NCBI RefSeq assembly: GCF_010500615.1
Contig: NZ_JAAGNX010000002.1
Coordinates: forward strand, 672,990-736,989
Length of the DNA stretch: 64,000 nucleotides
Direction: 5' to 3'
Source of the DNA: Oceanipulchritudo coccoides
Lineage (GTDB): Bacteria; Verrucomicrobiota; Verrucomicrobiia; Opitutales; Oceanipulchritudinaceae
In this document: positions 8,673-17,490 of the stretch, in pieces
Numbering within the stretch: position 1 is the stretch's first letter
Layout of the letters: each line of letters begins with the position of its first letter
Translations under genes and position numbers: made by a program
Notes under the pieces: model-generated
What the model was told of the DNA's origin: nothing
The model's database searches: none
Seen by the model: only the letters and a program-made list of their open reading frames with translations

Positions 8673-9692
8673 ATGACGAGAGTGGGGTTTAAACAATCCG
8701 ATATTTTGCAGCTCTCAAGCGCCGGGCTGTATTGTCCGGCGGGGGAATTCCATATTGATCCATGGAAGAAGGTCCCGTTGGCGGTTGTTACGCACGCTCA
8801 TTCCGACCATGCCCGTTCGGGAATGGGCCGGTATATTGGTTCCGCGTCCGGAGAGGCCCTTTTGCGCAAGCGCGTGGGGCAGGGCATCGATTTGACAGCG
8901 CTTCCATTTGGCAAATCGCTGAAAGTCGGGGACGTGTCCCTTTCCCTGCATCCTGCCGGGCATGTCCTCGGCTCGGCCCAAGTGCGGATTGAACACAAGG
9001 GAGAGGTCGTTGTCGTGACAGGTGACCATAATGCCACACACTCCCATTCCGCAGCCGAGGCATTTGAACCGGTTCGCTGCGACCTGCTCATTACAGAGTC
9101 GACTTTCGGATTGCCGGTCTACCAATGGCCTTCCCAGGAATCGGTCATTGAGGAAATACACGGTTGGTGGAAGCGGAATCAAGAAGTTGGCCGCACATCA
9201 ATTTTGCCCTGTTATCCGCTTGGAAAGACCCAGCGTATTCTTGCCGCTTTGGATGCGAATATCGGACCAATTGCCCTTGTGGGTCCGGGACGGGCCTTTT
9301 TGCCCCATTACAAGGAGGCAGGGGTAGAGCTCCCGACGTGCCTGGACTTGACTGAAAAGACGGTTCCGGAACTGAAAGGGCAGGGCCTTGTCCTCGTTTC
9401 CTTTGCCGGCCAGGAGCCAGCCCTCCTGAAGCGGTTGCAACCGCTTTCCCATGGAGCAGCCAGCGGATGGTTACAGGTGCGGGGAGTTCGGCGCAGCCGG
9501 GATTTTGACCGCGGGTTTGTCTTGTCCGATCACTCCGACTGGCAGGGCCTGCTTCGATGTGTCCGAGAGTCCGGAGCCACTCGTGTGGGAGTGACTCATG
9601 GGCAGACTGAAGTGTTTGCCCGGTACCTGCGTGAGGTGGTGGGGGTGGATAGCTTTCCGGTCCCCACACATTTTGAAAGCAGCGGGGATTGA
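8673..9692 (+). CDS. Metallo-beta-lactamase-fold exonuclease (ligase-associated type)
   Basis: 339 residues. The metal-binding block THAHSDHARSG covers residues 40-50 (His41, His43, Asp45, His46). Downstream are HPAGHVLGSAQV and VVTGDHN, and a C-terminal SDHSDWQGL/THGQTE pair as in beta-CASP RNA/DNA-processing enzymes. The pattern matches the so-called DNA-ligase-associated exonuclease family, which usually sits beside an ATP-dependent ligase and a helicase. Neither partner is here, and the only ligase in the window is NAD-dependent LigA at 40.7 kb. An mRNA 3'-end-processing-like nuclease is the alternative reading. Confidence 0.75.
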   Translation: MTRVGFKQSDILQLSSAGLYCPAGEFHIDPWKKVPLAVVTHAHSDHARSGMGRYIGSASGEALLRKRVGQGIDLTALPFGKSLKVGDVSLSLHPAGHVLGSAQVRIEHKGEVVVVTGDHNATHSHSAAEAFEPVRCDLLITESTFGLPVYQWPSQESVIEEIHGWWKRNQEVGRTSILPCYPLGKTQRILAALDANIGPIALVGPGRAFLPHYKEAGVELPTCLDLTEKTVPELKGQGLVLVSFAGQEPALLKRLQPLSHGAASGWLQVRGVRRSRDFDRGFVLSDHSDWQGLLRCVRESGATRVGVTHGQTEVFARYLREVVGVDSFPVPTHFESSGD

Positions 9693-9775
9693 TCATTCAA
9701 TTCGGGTATTCCTGGTAGTGAAATTTAACTACTTTCAAATATTGTCCTCGTTTTTTCCCATGAAAACATCAATTC

Positions 9776-10459
9776 ATGCAGACACGAAAAAACGGATTCA
9801 GCCTTGTCGAATTACTGATGGTGCTTGGGGTGATGAGCCTTCTCATGGGCATGTTGATTCCCTCCGTGGGTGTTGTCCGGGCAAAGGCCCAGCGCATGGC
9901 CACGGGACACAAATTGCGGCAGATCAGCCTTGCCGTAGCCACTTACCAGAGCGTGACCGGGCGGGCGCTTGCCGGGAACAACCTGGCCGATTGCCTGAGC
10001 CGCCTTGCCGAGCAGACAGGCGTCAGCGAAGGGCCGCTTTTCATCTTTGAAGAAGATCCATTGGTGGCGGCCATCCCGGATTCGGTTCCCCCGGTCCTTA
10101 TTGAGCAGGACCAACCGGGAGTGTGGGCCGCCGTGGAAGGCTTTGCCGACTGGCCTCTCGGAATAGTCATCGCGAGCGGCATCAGCCCGCTGGCCAATCC
10201 ATCCACTACACCGGTGGTGTGGACACGCGGATTGACCGCAGAGGGTGTCTGGCAGGATTTTGGCCAGAATCGGGCGGGGATTTACGGGTCTGAAGGCGGC
10301 TTTATCGCCTTCCTCGATGGGCATGTGGAATTCTATCGTGACCTCGCTGAGGACGGCGGTCAGTTGGTCACATCGATCAATGGTCAACGCACGGCTGATA
10401 TACGGGATGCGCTTGGCCCCGGGGCGATGGCCTACGATTACCTTGGACGCGTCTTTTGA
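9776..10459 (+). CDS. Prepilin-type pseudopilin with C-terminal DG-H signature
   Basis: 227 residues. A short basic leader (MQTRKNG) precedes FSLVELLMVLGVMSLLMG, a class III prepilin helix with cleavage expected between Gly7 and Phe8 and Glu at mature position 5. Near the C-terminus GGFIAFLDGHVEFY matches the DGHV ending typical of the many pseudopilin-like proteins of Verrucomicrobiota and Planctomycetota. It is probably exported through or assembled by the type II secretion machinery encoded at 25.9-36.7 kb. It is isolated from that operon. Confidence 0.75.
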   Translation: MQTRKNGFSLVELLMVLGVMSLLMGMLIPSVGVVRAKAQRMATGHKLRQISLAVATYQSVTGRALAGNNLADCLSRLAEQTGVSEGPLFIFEEDPLVAAIPDSVPPVLIEQDQPGVWAAVEGFADWPLGIVIASGISPLANPSTTPVVWTRGLTAEGVWQDFGQNRAGIYGSEGGFIAFLDGHVEFYRDLAEDGGQLVTSINGQRTADIRDALGPGAMAYDYLGRVF

Positions 10460-10478
10460 TTAACCGTCGCAAAACTTT

Positions 10479-11453
10479 TCATGATTGAGAAGTTGGTGCT
10501 GGCAATCCATCCGTGAGGGCCCGCACATGTTCAGCGACCGACTCGGCGAGCGCGTCCAGATGGTAGCCTCCCTCGAGAATTGAGACAACGCGTCCTTTCG
10601 CGAATATTTCTGCCTGCTGCAGAATCCACTGCGTGAGCAGATGATAATGATGGGATTCAAGCTCGATGTCGGCCAGCGGATCATGCCGATGGGCATCAAA
10701 GCCTGCGGAGATTAGAAACAGCTCGGGCTTGAACTCGCGCAGTTTTGGGAGGATATCCTCCTCAAGGACCTCCATGTAGTGTTCAATTGTGGATCCATTC
10801 GGAAACGGGCAATTAACGGTGAGGCCCGCGCCGGCCCGGGTGCCCGTTTCGTGAAATTCCCCACTGTGTGGATAGAGGGGTAGCTGGTGCAGGCTGCAGA
10901 ATAAAACAGACGGACTGCCAAAGAAGATGTCCTGGGTCCCATTGCCGTGATGAACATCCCAATCGATGATACAAATGCGTTCCAATCCAAAGGTTTCTTC
11001 AGCGTATTGGGCGGCAATCGCCACGTTGTTGAAGAGGCAGAATCCCATGGCTTTTTCCGTGCTGGCGTGATGCCCCGGGGGACGGGTCAGGCTAAAGGCG
11101 GCGGAGTAACCCTCATTGAAAACGGCATCAATGGCACCGATCGCGCCGCCGGCCGAGAGCAAGGCGGCCCGATAGGATTCTGAGCAAATGGCCGTCTCGC
11201 CCGAGTCGGCGAAGCTGCGCCCCTGCAGGCATGCCTCCTCGATGTAGTGCCGGTATTCAGGCGAATGGATTTTTTCAATCCATTTGGCCTTCACGGGCTC
11301 GGGTGTGTGCCAATGCAGTAATTTAGCGAAGGGGGCCTCTTCAAGAGCCGCCTTTGCTGAGATCAGCCGTTCCGGACGTTCCGGGTGATGAGCACCGGTA
11401 TCGTGAAGCAGGCAATCCGGATGATAGAAAATGGCAACTGGCCGTGGCATCAA
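10479..11453 (-). CDS. Histone deacetylase / AcuC family hydrolase
   Basis: 324 residues with the class II HDAC-like core: HHPERPERL near the N-terminus, RPPGHHAS, GFCLFNNVAIAA, IIDWDVHHGNGTQ (zinc-binding Asp/His) and LISAGFDAHRHDPL (second zinc Asp). Bacterial members deacetylate acetyl-lysine on proteins such as acetyl-CoA synthetase, or small amides such as acetylpolyamines. It lies just after a pseudopilin on the opposite strand and 57 bp from nrdJ on the same strand, so it may be read from nrdJ. The natural substrate is unknown. Confidence 0.9.
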   Translation of the reverse strand: MMPRPVAIFYHPDCLLHDTGAHHPERPERLISAKAALEEAPFAKLLHWHTPEPVKAKWIEKIHSPEYRHYIEEACLQGRSFADSGETAICSESYRAALLSAGGAIGAIDAVFNEGYSAAFSLTRPPGHHASTEKAMGFCLFNNVAIAAQYAEETFGLERICIIDWDVHHGNGTQDIFFGSPSVLFCSLHQLPLYPHSGEFHETGTRAGAGLTVNCPFPNGSTIEHYMEVLEEDILPKLREFKPELFLISAGFDAHRHDPLADIELESHHYHLLTQWILQQAEIFAKGRVVSILEGGYHLDALAESVAEHVRALTDGLPAPTSQS

Positions 11454-11510
11454 GTTCTATTGATGCACATCAGCCGCCAATTTCCAAGGCGGATTCGAGG
11501 AGCGCCGCGC

Positions 11511-14450
11511 TCAACTGCAGCCAAGGGAGGTACCGCAGTTGAGACAGCAGGCGCAAGTCCCCGTCACTTTCACCTTTGAGCTACCGCATTCGGAGCAGGT
11601 GAGGTGTCCTTCGGACTGGACGAGGAGCTCCATTTGTTCCTGGGAGAGCTGTCGCTCTGACCCTTCTTCTTCGCGCTCAATGGCCACGGAATCCGGAGCT
11701 TGATCCTCGAGGCCCTTTTCAGCCTGGGCCGCCGGGGACATTTGTTCCCGGTAGCCTTGAATATATTCCATTCCCAGCCAGCGGGCCAGGTAATCCATGA
11801 CGCTCTTGGCCATCGGAATGTCCGGATTGCGCGTCATGCCTTCCGGTTCAAAACGGATATGGGCAAATTTCTTAACAATTGTTTCCAGGGGAACACCATA
11901 CTGAAGGCACATGGAGAGGAGTGTGCCGATCGTGTCCATGAGGCCGTTGATCGTGCTGCCCGCTTTTGCCATCTGGATAAAAACTTCTCCGGGGGCACCG
12001 TCCTCGAAATTACCGACTGTCAGGTATCCCTTTGTTCCGGCCAGGTTAAACTTGTGCGTCAGGGATGCGCGCGTGTCAGGCAGACGACGGCGATAGGGTT
12101 CGGTAACCATCTGCACCTCGCGGCTCGCCTTGACCTCCTCCTGGACGTCCTTCTTGGTGCGCACAGGGGCGCTTCGCTTGGAACCGTCACGGTAAATTGC
12201 CACCCCCTTGATGCCTTTGCGCCATGCATGGAAATAGGTCTCGCGGATATCCTGGACAGTGGCCTCCTGAGGCATGTTGACGGTTTTGGAAATGCCGCCG
12301 GAAAGGAAGGGCTGGACAGCTGACATCATTTCGATGTGAGCCAGATGCGTCAGGACCCGTTTTCCTGAACCTGAGCGGAAGGCCGTGTCGAATACCTTGA
12401 AATGTTCCTCCTTCAAGCCACTTGTAATGGTTTCACCATTACTTTTAACCGGCTCAATTGTACCGTATTCCTTGATGTGGTTCAATATCCGTTCCCGCTC
12501 GGATAACTTGTAACCCAGGTTTTCCAGGGCGTGCGGAATCGACTTGATCGGAAGTTGCAGCATGCCACCTCCGGCGAGGGACTTGTAGGCAACCAGGCCG
12601 ATGGCCGGTTCAATACCTGTCGTGTCGCAATCCATCAGGAAGCCGATTGTTCCCGTGGGAGCCAGGACAGTGACTTGGGCATTGCGGAAACCGTGTTGCT
12701 TGCCTTGCTGCAGGGCTTGCTTCCACGTTGAGCGGGCGTAATTCAGCATTTCCGGATCGATAGACTCATCAATCTGCTCAAGCGCCTTGAGGTGCTTTTC
12801 AATGACGGCCAGCATCGAGTCGACGTTATCCTTGCCGGGAGGGTTGTCGCAACCGGCGTAGCGGGCATCCTTGTAGCCGGCAAAGGGTCCCTTGTGGCGG
12901 GCCAGTTCAGCGGATGTCCGGTAGGCGGTGCCAGTCATGACTGCGGTAATCAAGGCAGCCAGGGAGCGACCTTCGTCGGAGTCGTAGGAATGGCCGTACG
13001 ACATCAGGAGTGCCCCAAGGTTGGCGTATCCCAATCCCAGGGTACGGAACCAGTGGGAATTGTAGGTAATGGCTTCCGTCGGGTAGGAGGAACGGTCGAC
13101 AATGATTTCCTGGGCTATGATGAAAATCCGGCAGGCCCGGGCAAAGCGCTCGAAGTCAAATCCCTGCTCGGTGCGGAACTTGAGGAGGTTGATGCTGGCA
13201 AGGTTGCAGGCGGAATTGTCGAGAAAAAGGTATTCGCTGCAGGGGTTTGTACAGTTCTGGCGTCCTGATCCCTTACAGGTGTGCCACTCATGGATGGTAT
13301 CATCAAACTGCATGCCGGGATCACCACACATGTGCGTTCCTTCAGCAATCTGGGTCAGCAGGGCACCGGCGTTTTTCTTCTCACAGGGCTGACCATCTGT
13401 TACGCGCTTTGTCCACCAGTCGCCATTCTGTGATGCTGCATCCATGAATGCATCGGAGGCCCGGATGCTCAGGTTCTCATTCTGGAACTTGATCGAGCCA
13501 TAGGCATCGCCGTTGAATGACGGATCATAGCCCTCTTCAATCAGGGCCCATGCCTTGCGCTCCTCGACTTTCTTGGCCTCGATGAATTCCTCAATGTCCG
13601 GATGCCAGTCCTTCAAGGTGTTCATCTTGGCGGCCCGACGGGTCTTGCCACCGCTCTTGACGACGCCGGCCACCGAGTCGTAGACCGCCAGGAAGCTCAA
13701 GGGGCCACTCGGACGGCCACCACCGGAAAGTTTCTCACGGGTTGAGCGGATTGAGGAGAGGTCCGTCCCGCTTCCCGAACCAAACTTGAACAGCATGGCC
13801 TCAGCCTTTGCCAGGTGCATGATGGATTCGAGATCATCCTCCACATGCTGGATAAAACAGGCTGAACACTGAGGGTATTGGTATTGGTTTGGTGCGCGTT
13901 TGACGGCCCCCGCTTCCTGGTCCCAGAAGAAGTTGCCCTTGGCGGAGTCCTTCCCGACTTCATATTCATGGTACAAGCCAAGGTTGAACCATACGGGAGA
14001 ATTGAAGGCACCGGTCTGGTTGATGAGGAGCCACATCAGGTCTTCCTCGAAAATCTTAGCTTCGGTATCCGTCTTGAAATATCCGTCGGCGAGGCCCCAA
14101 TCCTTCAGCGTTTTCGCAACGCGTGTGACAACCTCCTTGAAGGAAGATTCGCGGCCACCTGTTTTGGGATCCTTTCCGCGGTCGATATCGCCGTAGAAAT
14201 ACTTTGAGGCAAGGATCTTGGTGGCCAGCTCGGAAAAGGGTTTCGGGACTTCAATCTCATCCTGTTCAAAGATGGCCTTCCCGTTCTCGTCCAGAATGCT
14301 TGCCGCGCGCTTTTCCCACTCGATTTCATCGAATGGATGGACCTCCGGCCTCGCAAAACTATGCTCTTTCAGCAGGACACTGGCCTCCTTTTCGGGCGTA
14401 ACTGGGTCGCTGGAGGTGGGTTTTGCGCTGGTGGAGGTGGCACTTTTCAT
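11511..14450 (-). CDS. nrdJ: Adenosylcobalamin-dependent (class II) ribonucleotide reductase
   Basis: 979 residues. It reduces ribonucleotides to deoxyribonucleotides independently of oxygen, using adenosylcobalamin. Visible motifs are CSACFIQHVEDD, FGSGSGTDLSSIRS, the active-site stretch NPCSEYLFLDNSACNLAS and ATGTIGFLMDCDTTGIEP. The C-terminus holds a redox Cys/zinc ribbon (CSECGSS and CACCLNCG) ending in GCS. The DTTGIEP and GGGMLQ segments match the long NrdJ form. It has no small subunit gene beside it, as expected for class II. Control by NrdR is suggested by boxes 59-111 bp upstream. Confidence 0.96.
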   Translation of the reverse strand: MKSATSTSAKPTSSDPVTPEKEASVLLKEHSFARPEVHPFDEIEWEKRAASILDENGKAIFEQDEIEVPKPFSELATKILASKYFYGDIDRGKDPKTGGRESSFKEVVTRVAKTLKDWGLADGYFKTDTEAKIFEEDLMWLLINQTGAFNSPVWFNLGLYHEYEVGKDSAKGNFFWDQEAGAVKRAPNQYQYPQCSACFIQHVEDDLESIMHLAKAEAMLFKFGSGSGTDLSSIRSTREKLSGGGRPSGPLSFLAVYDSVAGVVKSGGKTRRAAKMNTLKDWHPDIEEFIEAKKVEERKAWALIEEGYDPSFNGDAYGSIKFQNENLSIRASDAFMDAASQNGDWWTKRVTDGQPCEKKNAGALLTQIAEGTHMCGDPGMQFDDTIHEWHTCKGSGRQNCTNPCSEYLFLDNSACNLASINLLKFRTEQGFDFERFARACRIFIIAQEIIVDRSSYPTEAITYNSHWFRTLGLGYANLGALLMSYGHSYDSDEGRSLAALITAVMTGTAYRTSAELARHKGPFAGYKDARYAGCDNPPGKDNVDSMLAVIEKHLKALEQIDESIDPEMLNYARSTWKQALQQGKQHGFRNAQVTVLAPTGTIGFLMDCDTTGIEPAIGLVAYKSLAGGGMLQLPIKSIPHALENLGYKLSERERILNHIKEYGTIEPVKSNGETITSGLKEEHFKVFDTAFRSGSGKRVLTHLAHIEMMSAVQPFLSGGISKTVNMPQEATVQDIRETYFHAWRKGIKGVAIYRDGSKRSAPVRTKKDVQEEVKASREVQMVTEPYRRRLPDTRASLTHKFNLAGTKGYLTVGNFEDGAPGEVFIQMAKAGSTINGLMDTIGTLLSMCLQYGVPLETIVKKFAHIRFEPEGMTRNPDIPMAKSVMDYLARWLGMEYIQGYREQMSPAAQAEKGLEDQAPDSVAIEREEEGSERQLSQEQMELLVQSEGHLTCSECGSSKVKVTGTCACCLNCGTSLGCS

Positions 14451-14505
14451 AGTCGGTTCGTCTGGTAGTTCGGGGTTTTCGGTAAAAGCGTGTTAAGAAC
14501 TTTGT

Positions 14506-14564
14506 GAACAACATGTTAGCAACATATAGGGGTTGCTGCCCCTTCTGTCCCCAACATGTTGTGT
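14506..14564. promoter_or_regulatory. Array of NrdR-like boxes upstream of nrdJ
   Basis: Two ten-base cores fit the published NrdR consensus CwAtATaTwG: CAACATATAG at 14520-14529 (9 of 10) and CAACATGTTG at 14552-14561 (8 of 10). They start exactly 32 bp apart, about three helical turns, the usual NrdR box-pair spacing. A third, weaker copy, CAACATGTTA, lies at 14509-14518, one turn (11 bp) from the first. The array is 59-111 bp upstream of the nrdJ start. The nrdR gene is not in the window. Confidence 0.7.
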
Positions 14565-14702
14565 CGTCCGATCCAAAAGATAAGCTGTTCAGCTGAAAAG
14601 ACGAAAATGATTCCATGCCCCGTAATTACCTGAACTAAGCAGGATAATTACATTTGTTAATAACCGGACGGGTGAAAGGCAGGGTTACCCCGAAAAAAGG
14701 GG

Positions 14703-15719
14703 TTACCGTGCAACGTCTTTTCGCAGCAGCTCCTTGATCCAGCGCTTGTGGGGCGCGGAGAGGGAAATTGTGTCGAGATCTGCAAGTGAGATAAAGCGGC
14801 TTTGGTTTCGGGACAGGCACTTATTCGAAAGAGGATGATCAGCGGGCAAGGCATGAATATGCTCGCGGATCTGTTCCGAACTGATCCCGCGGGAGCGTGA
14901 AAGGAGGGGCTTGTCCGTCAAGGCCTTGTCCAGTTGAGGAAGTTCGGCGAGCCCGGCAAGGCGCGGGGCTGACTCCGGGTAGAAATGAAGGAGGAGACAT
15001 TCGTCCTTGAGTAGCCAAAGGCGGTGGACTTCCCGCTTGGTGGCGGATTTGCGGACAATGACTGGAACCGATTCCTGTGTGCCATTGGCTTTGGCACAAC
15101 AATGTTCCTGAACAGGGCAGAGCAGGCATGCTGGGCGGGCCTTGCGACAGGTGGTCGCCCCGAGTTCCATCAGGGCCTCATTATAGTCGCCGGGGCGCTG
15201 GGGATCGATCAGCTGGCTGGCGAAAGGCCGGAAGCGTTTTTGCGCCTCGCTGGAAGACTGGACAGGTCGGGCATCATCCTCGAGGCGGGCCAGAACCCGG
15301 ATCACATTGCCGTCAATGACTGGTTCGGGCTGGTTTTGTGCAATGCTGGAGATGGCCGCAGCGGTGTAGGGCCCGATTCCAGGGCGTTTCCGCCAGTCAT
15401 CCGGGGTTTGCGGAATCCCTTCCTCCACGATGGATTTGGCCAGTTTATGCAGGTTACGGGCCCGGGAATAATAGCCGAGGCCCTCCCAGTGTTTGAGGAC
15501 CTGAGCTTCCGGAGCCGCTGCCAGAACCTCAAAGTGAGGGAATGCTGCCAGCCATCGCTCGAAGTAGGGGATGACCGTTTCCACCTGTGTTTGCTGGAGC
15601 ATGAACTCAGAAACCGCCGTCTTGTAGAGGCTTGATTCAGTGCGCCAAGGGAGGGTTCGCTTGTGCGAATCGAACCATTCGAGCAATTGTCGGCGAAAAA
15701 TTGAGAAATCCCCTCGCAT
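14703..15719 (-). CDS. mutY: A/G-specific adenine DNA glycosylase MutY
   Basis: 338 residues. It removes adenine mispaired with 8-oxoguanine. The N-terminal HhH-GPD domain shows SEFMLQQTQVETVIPYF, GLGYYSRARNL, the helix-hairpin-helix RPGIGPYTAAAI and the catalytic Asp in VIDGNVIRVLARL. The [4Fe-4S] loop follows the family spacing C-x6-C-x2-C-x5-C (CRKARPACLLCPVQEHC). The C-terminal NUDIX-like 8-oxoG recognition domain is present but short. It diverges from rnhC with a 47-bp gap. Confidence 0.95.
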   Translation of the reverse strand: MRGDFSIFRRQLLEWFDSHKRTLPWRTESSLYKTAVSEFMLQQTQVETVIPYFERWLAAFPHFEVLAAAPEAQVLKHWEGLGYYSRARNLHKLAKSIVEEGIPQTPDDWRKRPGIGPYTAAAISSIAQNQPEPVIDGNVIRVLARLEDDARPVQSSSEAQKRFRPFASQLIDPQRPGDYNEALMELGATTCRKARPACLLCPVQEHCCAKANGTQESVPVIVRKSATKREVHRLWLLKDECLLLHFYPESAPRLAGLAELPQLDKALTDKPLLSRSRGISSEQIREHIHALPADHPLSNKCLSRNQSRFISLADLDTISLSAPHKRWIKELLRKDVAR

Positions 15720-15766
15720 GAAATAGGGAAAAACCTAGATTTCTTGATCATTCGATACAAATCCTG

Positions 15767-16747
15767 ATGAAAAAGAAAAAAAGTGGCGACGGGGACGAAC
15801 CGGCCAAGAAGACAATTTACACCATTACGCTGGATGCGGACCAGTTGGAGAAACTCGAATCCATCTGCGATAAGCGCCTGTACGGCTATTACCATGTGGA
15901 CCACAGTTTGTTCGCCTTCAAGGCACCTTTCGAGCAGGTGAACATTGTCGCCTACAAGAGCGGCAAGGTGGTGATCCAGGGAAAAGGGACTGAATCGTTT
16001 GTGCAGAACATCCTCGAAGCGGAAGTCACAGGCCAACCGCTGATGGGGTACGAGGAATTCCATAATCCGGAGTGGTTTGAGCCGCATGCGGGAGTGGATG
16101 AGGCCGGCAAGGGTGACTTGTTCGGCCCGTTGGTATCCTGCTGTGTTATTGCAGACGGTGATATGGTCCGTCATTGGCAGTCCGAGGGGGTGAAGGATTC
16201 AAAAAGCCTGACCGATGGAAGCATCCTCCGATTGGAGAAGATTATCCTCCGGACCAAGGGCGTTGTCGTAAAGAAGACCTTCGCCAACATGAACCGCTAC
16301 AACGAGTTGATGAGCAAGCCCGGTGCAAACCTGAACAAGTTGCTGGCGTGGTATCATGCGCGCTCGGTTGCCGCGGCACTTGAAAAGCGCACCGTGGAGT
16401 GGGGGCTTCTGGACCAATTCAGCAAGGCTCCCCTGACCCAACAGCAACTGAAAAAAGACGGGGTCGACTTCGACTTGAAAATGCGGACCAAGGCGGAATC
16501 AGATCCCGTAGTGGCAGCTGCCTCCATCTGCGCCAGGGCCGAATTTGTGAAGCAGTTGCGCAAACTCAGCACGGAATTTGGCGAGGAATTGAAAAAGGGA
16601 TCCGGGGCCCCGGCCAAGAAGCAGGGCGAAGAGCTCGTGGCAAAGCTTGGCGGGCACCGCCTGAAGGACTTTGCCAAAGTGCATTTCAAGACAGCCTACG
16701 AAATCCTCGGCCTCCCAGTCCCTAAAAAGCCGTCGTACTTCAAATAA
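15767..16747 (+). CDS. rnhC: Ribonuclease HIII
   Basis: 326 residues. It cleaves the RNA strand of RNA-DNA hybrids. An N-terminal TBP-like substrate-binding domain (residues about 15-90, YTITLDADQLEKLESI) precedes the catalytic domain with HAGVDEAGKGDLFGPLV (Asp111, Glu112) and the conserved VKDSKSL. This two-domain layout separates HIII from HII. It begins with a run of Lys codons and overlaps the next gene, an RNase HII, by one base (TAATG). Carrying both enzymes in one operon is uncommon. Confidence 0.93.
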   Translation: MKKKKSGDGDEPAKKTIYTITLDADQLEKLESICDKRLYGYYHVDHSLFAFKAPFEQVNIVAYKSGKVVIQGKGTESFVQNILEAEVTGQPLMGYEEFHNPEWFEPHAGVDEAGKGDLFGPLVSCCVIADGDMVRHWQSEGVKDSKSLTDGSILRLEKIILRTKGVVVKKTFANMNRYNELMSKPGANLNKLLAWYHARSVAAALEKRTVEWGLLDQFSKAPLTQQQLKKDGVDFDLKMRTKAESDPVVAAASICARAEFVKQLRKLSTEFGEELKKGSGAPAKKQGEELVAKLGGHRLKDFAKVHFKTAYEILGLPVPKKPSYFK

Positions 16748-17490
16748 TGGCACGCGGGCTCATTCCGTTCGACAAGCGATTCCTGGGCGAGGCCACCTGT
16801 CTCGTGGGAATTGACGAAGCGGGACGGGGTTGTCTTGCCGGTCCGGTAGTTGCGGCTGCGGTCTGTTGTGACCGGGCTTTCTATAAATCCTCGCGTTGCG
16901 CATCCCTGTGCCGTGGAGTGGATGACTCCAAACGCCTGTCGGCGGAGAAGCGGGCCGCCATTGTCGAGCGTTTCAGGGGGGAGTGTCATGAAAACTGGAT
17001 ACAGGTGGGAATTGGACTGGCCTCTGTCGAGGAGATCGAGGAGCACAACATTTTCCAGGCCAATGTGTTGGCGATGCGCCGAGCTTGTGCCCGTTTGAAA
17101 GGAGTGTTGCAGGGTGGAGATGTGTTCCTTCCCGCAGAAACGCCGCCCATCCTGATAGATGGACGCCCTATCAAGACTTTTCCGTTTCCGCATCGGGGCG
17201 TGGTGAAGGGCGACCGGCAGTCGTTTGCAATCGCCCTGGCGGGAATCCATGCCAAGGAATGGCGCGATGCTCACATGCGTGAACTGGCCGGGGAATGTCC
17301 TGAATACGGGTTTGAGCAGCACAAGGGCTATGGAACAAAGACACACTTGGAGGCGATCCGAAGGCATGGGGAGACCGTCCATCATCGTTCGTTGTTTCTG
17401 CGGAAATTCCGAACGCAGCCAGCCTCTGCTGAAAGAGTAAGGCAAGACTCGCTTTTTGAGCCCTCTTCCCATAAAGTATTTCAATCATGA
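16747..17490 (+). CDS. rnhB: Ribonuclease HII
   Basis: 247 residues with the HII signature LVGIDEAGRGCLAGPVVAAAV (catalytic Asp23 and Glu24), VDDSKRLSAEKR, ILIDGRP and the C-terminal YGFEQHKGYGTKTHLEAI. It nicks 5' of single ribonucleotides embedded in DNA and starts ribonucleotide excision repair. It has a modest insertion around residues 45-55 compared with short forms. It is translationally coupled on both sides (rnhC upstream, pdxJ downstream with a 4-bp ATGA overlap). Confidence 0.95.
   Translation: MARGLIPFDKRFLGEATCLVGIDEAGRGCLAGPVVAAAVCCDRAFYKSSRCASLCRGVDDSKRLSAEKRAAIVERFRGECHENWIQVGIGLASVEEIEEHNIFQANVLAMRRACARLKGVLQGGDVFLPAETPPILIDGRPIKTFPFPHRGVVKGDRQSFAIALAGIHAKEWRDAHMRELAGECPEYGFEQHKGYGTKTHLEAIRRHGETVHHRSLFLRKFRTQPASAERVRQDSLFEPSSHKVFQS

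Noticed and set aside
14680-14720. ACCCC-loop-GGGGT hairpin near the mutY stop
   Set aside because: The stem is only five bases, overlaps the stop codon and has no T-run after it on the minus strand.
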